Source of the DNA: Marinilabiliales bacterium
GTDB lineage: Bacteria > Bacteroidota > Bacteroidia > Bacteroidales > BM520
Length of the DNA: 41,868 nucleotides
Direction: 5' to 3'
NCBI GenBank assembly: GCA_002869405.1
Contig: PKSY01000340.1
Span: 1 to 41,868, forward strand
The position numbers were made by a program, and so were the translations under genes. Below the pieces are notes generated by a model. It was not told the DNA's origin. It saw only the letters and a list, made by a program, of their open reading frames with translations, and searched no databases. How positions within the stretch are numbered: the first letter of the stretch is position 1; each line of letters opens with the position of its first letter. Below, in pieces: positions 1 through 8,789 of the stretch.

Positions 1-597
1 CGGATCATCTCGGTATTCTTTTAACAGCAGGTCTGTTATTACCATTCCCGGGCTCAGAAAGCATAAATTGACAGGACTGTTTTTGGTCTCAAGAACAAAA
101 GATTCTGTATAGTACCGAACTGCTTTCTTTGACATCCCGTAAAGGCCGATATTCTTCATCTTGCGATTATCACTGCCAAAACCTTCCATGTTGAAAATGG
201 TGCCAAATCCCTGTTTCAGCATTTGATTATAAACAAATACAGTGGATTGTATTAATCCCTCAATATTAATGCTTATCAAATCGTGTATGGCATCCTTGTC
301 CAGGACGCTGAGAGGCAGGTCCGGCTGGGTTATACCTGCATTATTAATCCAGATGTCTATTGGTGAGAACTGTGCTGCTTTTTCCCACAGAGATGATATG
401 TCATCTGTGTTTCTAACATCGCAGACTACACCATTTATGCTGTCTTTAGGAAATTGATCAGCTATTTTATCAATGGCAGCAGAAACACTACCAATTGATG
501 TTCCGCTAAATGTGACTTTATGACCCAGCTCAAGAAATGAGCATAACAGGCCAAATCCGATACCCCTGGAGCCACCTGTGATAACTATATGTTTCAT
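1..597 (-). CDS. Short-chain dehydrogenase/reductase (SDR), C-terminus outside window
   Basis: Reading the minus strand from the ATG at 595-597 gives 199 codons that run off the left edge. The protein opens with a Rossmann nucleotide-binding motif (TGGSRGIG, residues 7-14), carries the NNAG motif in the middle and a YGMSKKAVRYY segment that supplies the SDR catalytic Tyr-x-x-x-Lys pair, followed by the SPGMVITD segment typical after the active site. It is therefore a classical NAD(P)-dependent SDR; the substrate cannot be told. Its ATG overlaps the TGA stop of the MscS-type channel gene (ATGA), so the two are probably translated together. The usual family length is about 250 residues, so roughly 50 residues are missing. 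Confidence 0.9.
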   Translation of the reverse strand, partial: MKHIVITGGSRGIGFGLLCSFLELGHKVTFSGTSIGSVSAAIDKIADQFPKDSINGVVCDVRNTDDISSLWEKAAQFSPIDIWINNAGITQPDLPLSVLDKDAIHDLISINIEGLIQSTVFVYNQMLKQGFGTIFNMEGFGSDNRKMKNIGLYGMSKKAVRYYTESFVLETKNSPVNLCFLSPGMVITDLLLKEYRDDP

Positions 598-1919
598 GTT
601 TTCTGCGCTCCTTCAGGTTTTGTGAATTCTTTAATATAAACATCCTGCTGAGGAAATGGAATCTGAATGCCATTTTCTGCAAAAGCCTGATAAATCAAAA
701 ACCGGATATCACTCTTTATGTTTTCAACAATGAAGGTCTTTTCGGTCCAGAAAAACAGTTGAAAATCGAGCGATGAGTTACCGAAGTTCAAAAACCGAAC
801 AAAAGGTTTTGGAGAATTTGCGATCTTTTTATGCCCGGAAGCACACTTTAGTAATATCTCTTCTACTTTGTGAACGTCAGAGCCATAAGCCACCCCGACT
901 TCAACATTAAAACGGGTATTCTGGTTGGCGTGACTCCAGTTTATAATAGGCTCTGAAATAAACTGATGATTAGGAATCATCATAAAGATATTATCTCTGG
1001 TCATGATTTTTGTAGTCCTGAGCCCCATCTCTTTTACCTCCCCGACGATCCCTTTGCTTTCAATCACATCACCTTGGGTTAAGTTTTTTTCAAAATGAAG
1101 AAAAACACCTGATATGAGATCCTTAAAGATGTCCTGAATACCCAAACCAATACCCACAAAAAGCGCTGCTGAGGATGCAACCAAAACAGATATTTTTACC
1201 CCCATAGTTTCAAGTGAGAGTATAATTATCAATACCCAGACCAGGTATTTAAAAACCGTAAACATGGTTTTTCTTCGGGGGCGTGATTCCGGGTCACGCT
1301 GCCCGATATTAAGGAATATCTCCTGTAAAACTGATAAAAACCAGTTTGTTAGTGAGAAAACCAGGATTATGGAAATCACATTTCCTACGGTTAGCGTATT
1401 ATTATCCTTAAAGGTAATCAGAGGAAAAGCAAACAGCGTCTTTACAGGAAGATGCATCACGCTAAGTGTAATCAATATTGCACCACCCCACAGCAATATG
1501 TCAAGAACAGTGAGGAGCGTGCGCATTTGTGATGGTTTAAGTTCCTTGCTTTGTTGCCAAACCCTTATGAGATACAAAATCAGCTGTCTGATTATCAATA
1601 CGAAAATCAATTCGCTGACAATCAGTATTAACGTGTACGGTGTTATTCTAACGTGATTTGATTCAATGAATGGCTCTTTAAGGTATTCTCCTAATGGAAT
1701 TCCTGTGAGATTGGCTACAAACCCTGCAAACCATAAAACTGCAAAGAATTGCAATGCCCTGGCAAAATAGTGCGCCCCCTTTTGGCTGAAGATTTTTATT
1801 ACCAGCTCTTTACGTTTGATCTTTTGCAGGCCGATTATTATGGTGAGCAATACCAATACTGCCAGTAATATCTCTGCTGCCAGCATAAAAGTCAGGTGGA
1901 AATTTTCAAAAATGTTCAT
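594..1919 (-). CDS. MscS-family small-conductance mechanosensitive channel
   Basis: A 441-residue inner-membrane protein with about five or six hydrophobic segments in the first 260 residues. The last segment and what follows (SSAALFVGIGLGIQDIFKDL, then SGVFLHFEKNLTQGDVIE) match the pore-lining TM3 and the start of the beta domain of MscS channels, followed by the cytoplasmic alpha/beta vestibule region (MIPNHQFISEPIINWSH). It should open on hypo-osmotic shock to release solutes. The extra N-terminal helices make it longer than E. coli MscS (286 residues), as is common in MscS-like paralogues. Its stop overlaps the start of the downstream SDR gene. A TAnnTTTG box lies 22 bases upstream of the ATG. 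Confidence 0.93.
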   Translation of the reverse strand: MNIFENFHLTFMLAAEILLAVLVLLTIIIGLQKIKRKELVIKIFSQKGAHYFARALQFFAVLWFAGFVANLTGIPLGEYLKEPFIESNHVRITPYTLILIVSELIFVLIIRQLILYLIRVWQQSKELKPSQMRTLLTVLDILLWGGAILITLSVMHLPVKTLFAFPLITFKDNNTLTVGNVISIILVFSLTNWFLSVLQEIFLNIGQRDPESRPRRKTMFTVFKYLVWVLIIILSLETMGVKISVLVASSAALFVGIGLGIQDIFKDLISGVFLHFEKNLTQGDVIESKGIVGEVKEMGLRTTKIMTRDNIFMMIPNHQFISEPIINWSHANQNTRFNVEVGVAYGSDVHKVEEILLKCASGHKKIANSPKPFVRFLNFGNSSLDFQLFFWTEKTFIVENIKSDIRFLIYQAFAENGIQIPFPQQDVYIKEFTKPEGAQKT

Positions 1920-1940
1920 ACGTTGATTAGAAGCTTTTTA

Positions 1941-1948
1941 CAAAGATA
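1941..1948 (-). promoter_or_regulatory. Candidate -7 box for the mscS-SDR unit
   Basis: The minus strand reads TATCTTTG, a full match to the Bacteroidota -7 consensus TAnnTTTG, and lies 22 bases before the mscS-like ATG. No TTG is seen at the expected -33 distance, so only half of the promoter is supported. Confidence 0.4.
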
Positions 1949-2062
1949 GGGATTAATAATGATTGATTTTATTATGTCTGCCTTTGTGTATTTTTAATGA
2001 ATGTTGTATTTTTAACAGATATTAACCAGCCCAAAATGTTTATTAACTAAAATCTACACATT

Positions 2063-5000
2063 ATGCGACATGTTGTACGTACATCAAAATGGTTATTTGT
2101 GCTATTTCTACTGGCAGGATTTACCACACTAACTGCACAGGAGTTGATTTCATTTGCAGAAAATGTAACATCAACCGAATTGACAATCCCTGACAGGCTG
2201 GTTGAAGATAGTCAACCCGGAATTATTCAGGTTACTTATGAGTTTGAAAATGCCGGAAAAGCTACCATTGAGGAGCAGAGTATGGATTGGCAAACTTTAA
2301 CCATCGGTGGCTTTGCCCATCTGGAGGAGGTTGGAAAACCAAATCTGCCATCACGTATCGATCACCTGCTTCTTCCCGACCATGTGACACCCTCGGTTAC
2401 TATAGTCGATGCTGAGTTTACCGAAATGGACGGATATATGATATATCCGGCCCTGGAGCCTGCTGTGGATACATATGGCGCCCCAAACCCTGAATTCTAT
2501 GCTGACGAAGCCATTTATCAAAATGATGCATTCTTTCCGGAGGCTGTTGTTTCAATAAAGGATGTGCAGGTTTATAAAGGTGCCCGGCTTGGCCTGGTTC
2601 AAACCATTCCCGTTCAGTTTAACCCTGTTACAGGAAAAATAAGGGTTTACTCACGTATTGTCTACCAGATTGTTTTCCCTCCCTCAGCTGTGTATTCCTG
2701 CGAAATGAATACCGAGGCGGTAAACAGTGAACTTAGAGGCTTTATTGCCAATGCCCGGTCTGTACCAAAAGGTATCGACCCTTCAGATGTTAAATCTGAT
2801 GCAAAGGATTATATTATTATTACCCATAGCGCATTTATTGATGCTGCCAATGATCTTGCTGAGTGGAAGCAACAGCTTGGGTACACGGTAGAGGTCGTTT
2901 CTCAGTCTTCATGGACTTCTGCACAGGTAAAAGATGCTATTCAGACCCGTTATGCCAGCTGGACTCCCAAGCCATCCTACTTTGTGATTTTTGGCGATCA
3001 TAGCGGTACTTATCCTGTTCCCGGTGAACTTTTAAAGAATCCATCAAATGAAACCTATGCCTCAGATCACTATTATGCCTGTATGGATGGAACATATGAC
3101 TATTATGCAGATATGGCTTTCGGTCGTATTTCCGTAACATCAGCAGATCAGGCCAATACTGTGGTTCAAAAAATAATTAATTACGAAAAGAATCCTGTTG
3201 CTGATGCTTCATTCTATCAAAATGGTTTGAACTGTGCCTATTTCCAGGATGATAATGGTGATGGATGGGCCGAGCGACGTTTTACACATACTTCTGAAGA
3301 TATTCGTAACTATACAATGGCGCAGGGCTATACTGTTCAGCGTATTTATGATACAGAATCAAGTACATATCCAACACATTACAATAATGGATATTACAGC
3401 AATGGTGAAGCCTTGCCGGCAGAGCTTCTTAAACCCGGCTTCGCATGGGATGGTGGCGCGTCAGATATTACCAACGCCATAAACTCGGGAAAATTTTATG
3501 TCTTCCACAGAGATCATGGTTATACAGGTGGTGTTGGCTGGGCATCACCATACTTTGTAACCTCCAGTATTAATACACTCACTAATGGTAATAAGCTGCC
3601 GGTGCTCTTTAGTATAAACTGTCATACCGGTGAATTCTATCAGACAGAGTGTTTTGCGGAGAAATTCCTTCGTCATGATGCCGGTGGTGCTGTTGGCGTT
3701 ATTGCTGCCGCACAATACAGTTATTCCGGATATAATGATGGTTTTTCTCTTGGAGCTATTGATGCAATATGGTCTGATCCGGGTCTGATTCCAAACTTTG
3801 GTTCAGGTGGCGTTTCCAATCCAAACCTTTCTCCTCACGGTGATATCGTAACTATGGGTGATGTGCTCAATCAGGCACTCATACGTATGGTTGAAACATG
3901 GGGCTTTAACCAGTATACTTTCGAACTATATCACTACTTCGGTGATCCTGCAATGAAGATATGGACAGCGCAGCCTCAGGCTATTGCTGCAACAGTTCAG
4001 ACAAACTGTGATCCCACTTCAATACAAATAACAGGCAGTACCTGTGCCGACGGGTTGGCAACTGCAATGGCCAACGGTGTTCTTATAGGAGAAACTGTGC
4101 TATCAGGTGGTAATGGAACAATAACTTTCCCAAATCAGGCAGATAATACTGTAATTACTGTGACAATTTCTCAAAGAAACTATGAACCATATATTGCACA
4201 AACAACTGTGGTATCAGGACCTGCTGTTATTCCGGTAGCAGATTTTTCCGGCACACCTGTAACAATCTTTGAAGGTGAGACTGTAAACTTCTCAGATCTG
4301 TCGCAAAATAGTCCGACTTCGTGGAGCTGGACATTTACAGGAGGTACACCGGCTACTTCAACAGCGCAGAATCCTTCAGTAAGTTATGCTGCTGCAGGAA
4401 CCTATACCGTGGCACTTACGGCTACCAATGATGCTGGCTCTGACACTAAAACGGTTACCGATTATATCACCGTAAACGTTGTTCCACCAACGGCTGACTT
4501 TACATCAGATAATACCTATATTCTTTTTGGTGAGTCAGTTCAGTTTACAGACCTCTCTGTTAACAACCCGACAAGCTGGAACTGGACCTTTGCCGGAGGT
4601 ACACCTGCAAACAGTACTTTGGAGAACCCTTCTGTTCTTTATGACACTCCCGGTTTATATGATGTAAGTTTAACTGTTTCCAATGCCGGTGGAACAGATA
4701 TGGAGACCAAATCCGGGTATATTACTGTTAGCGATGGTTCTGTTAACTATTGTGATTCCAGAAGCCAGAGCTATGATACTGAATATATCAGGAATATTGT
4801 CTTTAATACCTTCTCTTTTGCTTCAGGTGGTTCTTACTATTCAGATTTTACCGCTCAGGAGATAAGCCTTGACGCAGGGGAGATATGTAACATTACTCTT
4901 ACTCCTCAGATTAATAAGCGAAACAGAAGAGAGTTCTGGCGCATCTGGATTGATTTGAATGTTGATGGAGACTTTAATGATGCCGGAGAGCTGGTATTTA

Positions 5001-6367
5001 GCGCTGATGGCCAGAAAACAGAAGTTAATGGGACTTTTAGTGTGCCGAATACTGATGTAACAACGACGATGCGAATCAGCATGAAATATGCTTCACCGCC
5101 AACATCATGTGAGATATTCGCCAATGGTGAGGTTGAAGATTATACTGTTATTATTGGTGTTCCTGTACCAGAACCTCCAACTGCTGATTTCTCTGCAAAT
5201 CAGACTGAAATCTATGAAGGTGAGACAGTGAGTTTTATCGATCAGTCTATAAACAACCCGACAGCATGGATCTGGACATTCAACGGAGGAACTCCTGCAA
5301 CATCAACTACACAAAACCCTTCTGTAACATATGCTACAGCAGGAACTTATACAGTAGCACTAACGGTTACAAATGAAGCAGGGTCTGATACTAAAACTGC
5401 TAATAATTTTATAACTGTAAATGTTATCCCGCCTCCTGTTGCGGATTTTACAGCTGATAATACGATTATCTCTATTGGAGAGTCAGTGCAGTTTACTGAT
5501 TTATCGATCGGTAATCCTGATAACTGGAACTGGACTTTCTCCGGGGGTACACCGTCTGAAAGTATACAGCAAAATCCTGCGGTAACTTATAATACCGTTG
5601 GAGTTTATGATGTATCTCTGACTGTAAGCAATGCCCTTGGATCAGATACTAAAACCATGAGTGGTTTTATTACTGTAGAAGATAATCCGGTAACTGACTA
5701 TTGTGCTACTCAGGGGCTTAATTATAATATTGAATGGATAGCCGGTGTTAGTGTAGATGGATTTACAAATACAAGCGGTGCAAGTGGATATTCTGATTTT
5801 ACAAACCAAACGATTAATTTATCGCCCGGTGCAACATCTTCAATCTCTGTTGTACCCGGTTTCTCTGGTCGGGATCGCCGTGAAGCAATAGCTGTTTGGA
5901 TTGATTATAATGCTGATGGTGACTTTGCTGATGCCAATGAAACAGTCTTTACAATTGTTGGTACAAAATCAACAGTTTCCGGGTCGTTTTATGTCCCCGC
6001 GGGTCTTACAGGATTCTCCAGAATGAGAGTTTCTTTAAACTATAAAACTCTGCCGCCGTATTGTGGTAATTTTGAAAATGGTGAAGCAGAAGATTATACC
6101 GTCGCATTTGGTGCAGAGGGTTTAACATTGCCTCAACAATTATCTGTTTATCCAAATCCAACATCAAAAAATATAACAGTTACAGTTCCTCAGAAAGGTG
6201 TTGGAGGAATAATCTCTGTCTTCACATTGACAGGGGAATTAATTTATCAGGAAATAACAGATGGAAATGATATAGTAATAAGCTCCGGGGAATGGGCAGA
6301 TGGAATCTATATCATGCAATACAGCAATATTTTCAATTCGTATATTACACGAATAATAAAACAGTAA
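2063..6367 (+). CDS. Gingipain-like C25 cysteine protease with PKD/GEVED modules and T9SS sorting domain
   Basis: A 1434-residue secreted protease. Order: signal peptide (1-25, ending LTAQE), a propeptide-like region, the C25 catalytic domain (about 250-650), then PKD (about 722-804), PKD (805-890), GEVED (894-1033), PKD (1036-1120), PKD (1124-1207), GEVED (1213-1350) and a C-terminal T9SS type A sorting domain (about 1354-1434, starting near LSVYPNPTS). Catalytic residues by alignment to gingipain R are His485 (HRDHGYTGGVGW) and Cys520 (LFSINCHTGEF), 35 residues apart against 33 in RgpB. It should be exported by Sec, crossed over the outer membrane by the T9SS encoded at 35.7-41.6 kb, and attached to the surface or released. 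Cleavage specificity is not predictable. The PKD-PKD-GEVED block appears to have been duplicated as a unit. A strong terminator follows. Confidence 0.93.
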   Translation: MRHVVRTSKWLFVLFLLAGFTTLTAQELISFAENVTSTELTIPDRLVEDSQPGIIQVTYEFENAGKATIEEQSMDWQTLTIGGFAHLEEVGKPNLPSRIDHLLLPDHVTPSVTIVDAEFTEMDGYMIYPALEPAVDTYGAPNPEFYADEAIYQNDAFFPEAVVSIKDVQVYKGARLGLVQTIPVQFNPVTGKIRVYSRIVYQIVFPPSAVYSCEMNTEAVNSELRGFIANARSVPKGIDPSDVKSDAKDYIIITHSAFIDAANDLAEWKQQLGYTVEVVSQSSWTSAQVKDAIQTRYASWTPKPSYFVIFGDHSGTYPVPGELLKNPSNETYASDHYYACMDGTYDYYADMAFGRISVTSADQANTVVQKIINYEKNPVADASFYQNGLNCAYFQDDNGDGWAERRFTHTSEDIRNYTMAQGYTVQRIYDTESSTYPTHYNNGYYSNGEALPAELLKPGFAWDGGASDITNAINSGKFYVFHRDHGYTGGVGWASPYFVTSSINTLTNGNKLPVLFSINCHTGEFYQTECFAEKFLRHDAGGAVGVIAAAQYSYSGYNDGFSLGAIDAIWSDPGLIPNFGSGGVSNPNLSPHGDIVTMGDVLNQALIRMVETWGFNQYTFELYHYFGDPAMKIWTAQPQAIAATVQTNCDPTSIQITGSTCADGLATAMANGVLIGETVLSGGNGTITFPNQADNTVITVTISQRNYEPYIAQTTVVSGPAVIPVADFSGTPVTIFEGETVNFSDLSQNSPTSWSWTFTGGTPATSTAQNPSVSYAAAGTYTVALTATNDAGSDTKTVTDYITVNVVPPTADFTSDNTYILFGESVQFTDLSVNNPTSWNWTFAGGTPANSTLENPSVLYDTPGLYDVSLTVSNAGGTDMETKSGYITVSDGSVNYCDSRSQSYDTEYIRNIVFNTFSFASGGSYYSDFTAQEISLDAGEICNITLTPQINKRNRREFWRIWIDLNVDGDFNDAGELVFSADGQKTEVNGTFSVPNTDVTTTMRISMKYASPPTSCEIFANGEVEDYTVIIGVPVPEPPTADFSANQTEIYEGETVSFIDQSINNPTAWIWTFNGGTPATSTTQNPSVTYATAGTYTVALTVTNEAGSDTKTANNFITVNVIPPPVADFTADNTIISIGESVQFTDLSIGNPDNWNWTFSGGTPSESIQQNPAVTYNTVGVYDVSLTVSNALGSDTKTMSGFITVEDNPVTDYCATQGLNYNIEWIAGVSVDGFTNTSGASGYSDFTNQTINLSPGATSSISVVPGFSGRDRREAIAVWIDYNADGDFADANETVFTIVGTKSTVSGSFYVPAGLTGFSRMRVSLNYKTLPPYCGNFENGEAEDYTVAFGAEGLTLPQQLSVYPNPTSKNITVTVPQKGVGGIISVFTLTGELIYQEITDGNDIVISSGEWADGIYIMQYSNIFNSYITRIIKQ

Positions 6368-6384
6368 ATTATTGTTATAAAATC

Positions 6385-6417
6385 AGCCCGCATATTTTGG
6401 TATGCGGGCTTTTTTTT
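6385..6417 (+). terminator. Rho-independent terminator of the C25 protease gene
   Basis: A perfect 10-bp stem (AGCCCGCATA, 6385-6394, with TATGCGGGCT, 6401-6410), a 6-base loop and a run of T from 6410 onward, placed just after the protease stop codon. Confidence 0.92.
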
Positions 6418-6439
6418 ATTTTTACAAAAACTGACTCAC

Positions 6440-7009
6440 ATGGAAGAATTAAAGCAAAGAATCCTTAAGGATGGTATAGTGCTGAATAATAGCGTTATAA
6501 AAGTCGATAAGTTCCTGAACCATCAGTTAGATATCACTCTCCTTGACAATATTGGCAGTGAATTTTACCACCACTTCATGGATCAGGAGATCACAAAAAT
6601 TCTTACCATTGAAGCCTCAGGCATTGCAGTAGCTACACTTACAGCGCTCTACTTTAATGTTCCCGTGGTGTTTGCACGCAAATCCGAATCTATTACTCAC
6701 CCGGAGGATAAATATTCTGCCGATGTATACTCTTTTACTCATGAGAAACAGTTTAATATTTTTGTTTCCCGTGAATATCTAAAGCCCGGAGATAAAATAC
6801 TTGTTATTGATGATTTTCTTGCCAACGGACAGGCGCTTCTTGGCATGGCCAGAATAGTACATGAAGCCGGTGCAACTCTGGTTGGTGCAGGAATCGTGAT
6901 TGAAAAATCATTCCAGGATGGAGGCAAACTGGTTCGGGATGCCGGAATAAATGTATTCTCTCTGGCCAGAATTAAAAATATGTCAGACAGTGGAATAACA
7001 TTTCTATAA
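6440..7009 (+). CDS. xpt: Xanthine phosphoribosyltransferase
   Basis: A 189-residue cytosolic enzyme expected to convert xanthine plus PRPP to XMP and pyrophosphate in purine salvage. The PRPP-binding loop VLVIDDFLANGQA is at about residues 120-132 and the base-recognition region LTIEASGIAVA at about 53-63; both are typical of the Xpt branch of type I phosphoribosyltransferases, and the length matches the family. No purine riboswitch-like element is visible in the 70-base upstream gap, which is filled mainly by the terminator of the preceding gene. Confidence 0.94.
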   Translation: MEELKQRILKDGIVLNNSVIKVDKFLNHQLDITLLDNIGSEFYHHFMDQEITKILTIEASGIAVATLTALYFNVPVVFARKSESITHPEDKYSADVYSFTHEKQFNIFVSREYLKPGDKILVIDDFLANGQALLGMARIVHEAGATLVGAGIVIEKSFQDGGKLVRDAGINVFSLARIKNMSDSGITFL

Positions 7010-7034
7010 AAGCAAGCTGTTTCCTTTATTTTCC

Positions 7035-7042
7035 TATTTTTG
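7035..7042 (+). promoter_or_regulatory. Candidate -7 box for the 7085-8784 gene pair
   Basis: TATTTTTG matches TAnnTTTG exactly and is followed by CA, 43 bases before the GTG start at 7085. It overlaps an in-frame upstream ATG (7040), which argues that this ATG is not the real start. Confidence 0.4.
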
Positions 7043-7084
7043 CATCTGACAGTTAAAAAGATTAACAGCCAAAGGAAAGCGACT

Positions 7085-7756
7085 GTGAAAATCAAACACA
7101 TTTTTTTGGGTATTGTATTATCCATTAGTACACTTTTTTTATTTGCTCAGGATAGCATGACGTATGTTTATCAGGTAGTATCCGACGGAGAGATTTCTGA
7201 TAGCGTGGAGTGGCGGGTAATGCATAAAGAAAATATAATACTTCTCGAGTCAACCCTGCTTGGTACAAGCTATTCATACGAGTGCAACCCTGATTTTACT
7301 ATCCGTACCATGGATATGAAACAGAATAATAGCGATCATCTTCTTTTTAGTGATTCAGGCTCTGAGATTTTTATCCGCGGTAAGAAAGACGGAGATAATA
7401 TAAATACCAAAATCTCAAAAAGTAAATATCCCTGGTATCAGAATATTGGATGGGCAGCTTCCAATATGCTTGCCACTGGTAAAGATGAACTTACTTTTTC
7501 TCTTATTCGTCCTGATAACTTTTCAATACTGAATATGCAGGCAAAAGTTATGGAAGAGGAGCGGATTATGTATGAGAACAGTCTGCATGATGTTGTGAAG
7601 GTAAAAATCACACTTACAGGATTGTTAAAACATTTTTGGTCCGGATATTACTGGTATCGGAAAGACGATTTTAAAATGGTAAAATATCAGGGAAACAGTG
7701 GCCCTCCGGGATCACCAAATCTTACAATGGTGCTGATTAATGAATTTGTAAATTGA
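7085..7756 (+). CDS. Secreted or periplasmic protein of unknown function
   Basis: I do not recognise a characterised family. I place the start at the GTG at 7085, because the codons from there give a clean signal peptide (VKIKHIFLG, hydrophobic run, LFAQ; about 19 residues), an AAGGAA lies just upstream, and a longer in-frame ATG at 7040 sits inside a likely promoter box. The mature part of about 200 residues is rich in alternating beta-type segments and ends with a YWYRKDDFKMVKYQG segment followed by GPPGSP, reminiscent of lipoprotein-carrier-fold proteins that describe ligand- or conversion-type domains, but this is only a resemblance. The stop codon overlaps the TTG start of the next gene, so the pair is probably co-translated. 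Confidence 0.75.
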   Translation: MKIKHIFLGIVLSISTLFLFAQDSMTYVYQVVSDGEISDSVEWRVMHKENIILLESTLLGTSYSYECNPDFTIRTMDMKQNNSDHLLFSDSGSEIFIRGKKDGDNINTKISKSKYPWYQNIGWAASNMLATGKDELTFSLIRPDNFSILNMQAKVMEEERIMYENSLHDVVKVKITLTGLLKHFWSGYYWYRKDDFKMVKYQGNSGPPGSPNLTMVLINEFVN

Positions 7757-8784
7757 TATCCATCAGTAAGAATATTATCTGGTGCCTTATTTTTTTTGGT
7801 TTTGCCTTTCAGACTAATTATGCACAAATCCCGGATGTAAATACAAAATACGATTTTGACACTGGTGAAGTGCAATGCAATAAAATTGCTGTTCCCGGTG
7901 GTCCTGAAGATATTGTTTTAGGCAAAATTGGTGAAAAATCCTGCCTTTTTATCTCATGTGCAAACCGCACCAACGATCCCGGTCAAAGCAATGAAATAGC
8001 AATCCTTTCGGATATTGACTCAGTGGTTAAAATTATGAACCGTTTATATGAACCGGATTCATTATTCTTTAGACCTCATGGTATCGATTTCAGGATTGTA
8101 AATGATACTCCGTTTCTTTATGTGATCAGCCATGACGATGAGCGTGGTTTTCATCCTGTTATCAGGTATATAATTAATGGTGAAACTCTGGTATATGATA
8201 CGCTCTTCTTTGATGCCTCCTTTGTCTCACCCAATGACTTGACAGTATGCGGTGACGGAGATTTCTATTTTGTGAATGATGCAGGAAAACGAGGGAGTAA
8301 GCCTGAGCTTTTTCTGATGCTCAAAAGAGGAAGTGTAGTATATCATGATGGTAATAGAGGGTCGGTAGTAGTGGCAAGTCATCTGGGTATGCCGGCAGGT
8401 ATTTTGGCAGACCTGACCCATGTTTATGTCTCAGCTGCTACAGAAAACCGTATTTATCGTTATGATAAGCTACAGAATAATTTATTGGGGAAGAAAGAGC
8501 TGTTCGCACGTATGCCATCTCCTGATAACTTTTCTGTGTATGATTCACTCATGATTGTGTCGGGTCATAAGAGTAAATTGAAATTTATTAAACATGTAAA
8601 TGATCCTGATAATTTTTCACCATCAATAGTCTATGGTTTTTTAAACAACGAAAAACAGCTTCTCTTTGATGAAAAGACGGGAGAATTGATTAGCGGAGTT
8701 AGTGTCGCCGCAATGTGGGATAAAGATATAATTATTCTTGGGCAAATATTCAGACCGTATATTTTGACAATTGTAAATAAGTGA
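7753..8784 (+). CDS. Paraoxonase/arylesterase-like six-bladed beta-propeller, secreted
   Basis: A 343-residue protein with a TTG start that overlaps the preceding TGA (TTGA). The signal peptide ends near residue 24 (FQTNYAQ). The rest resembles the arylesterase/paraoxonase (PON) family: Glu52-Asp53 in GGPEDIVLG, His109 in RPHGIDF, Asn161-Asp162 in SPNDLTV and Asp258-Asn259 in SPDNFSV line up with PON1 calcium and active-site residues Glu53-Asp54, His115, Asn168-Asp169 and Asp269-Asn270. The equivalent of calcium ligand Asn224 appears to be Ala215 (MPAGILAD). It may be a calcium-dependent lactonase or aryl esterase in the periplasm, but the substituted ligand leaves activity uncertain. Its end lies 6 bases from the end of the convergent KamA gene. 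Confidence 0.75.
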   Translation: MISISKNIIWCLIFFGFAFQTNYAQIPDVNTKYDFDTGEVQCNKIAVPGGPEDIVLGKIGEKSCLFISCANRTNDPGQSNEIAILSDIDSVVKIMNRLYEPDSLFFRPHGIDFRIVNDTPFLYVISHDDERGFHPVIRYIINGETLVYDTLFFDASFVSPNDLTVCGDGDFYFVNDAGKRGSKPELFLMLKRGSVVYHDGNRGSVVVASHLGMPAGILADLTHVYVSAATENRIYRYDKLQNNLLGKKELFARMPSPDNFSVYDSLMIVSGHKSKLKFIKHVNDPDNFSPSIVYGFLNNEKQLLFDEKTGELISGVSVAAMWDKDIIILGQIFRPYILTIVNK

Positions 8785-8789
8785 TTTTT

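Noticed and set aside
4222-5690. Regular repeats inside the C25 protease as a CRISPR or satellite array
   Set aside because: The similarity is at protein level and follows PKD and GEVED domain boundaries in one reading frame.
7040-7084. Upstream ATG extension of the secreted protein gene at 7085
   Set aside because: It would put a charged stretch before the signal peptide and its ATG overlaps a TAnnTTTG box.
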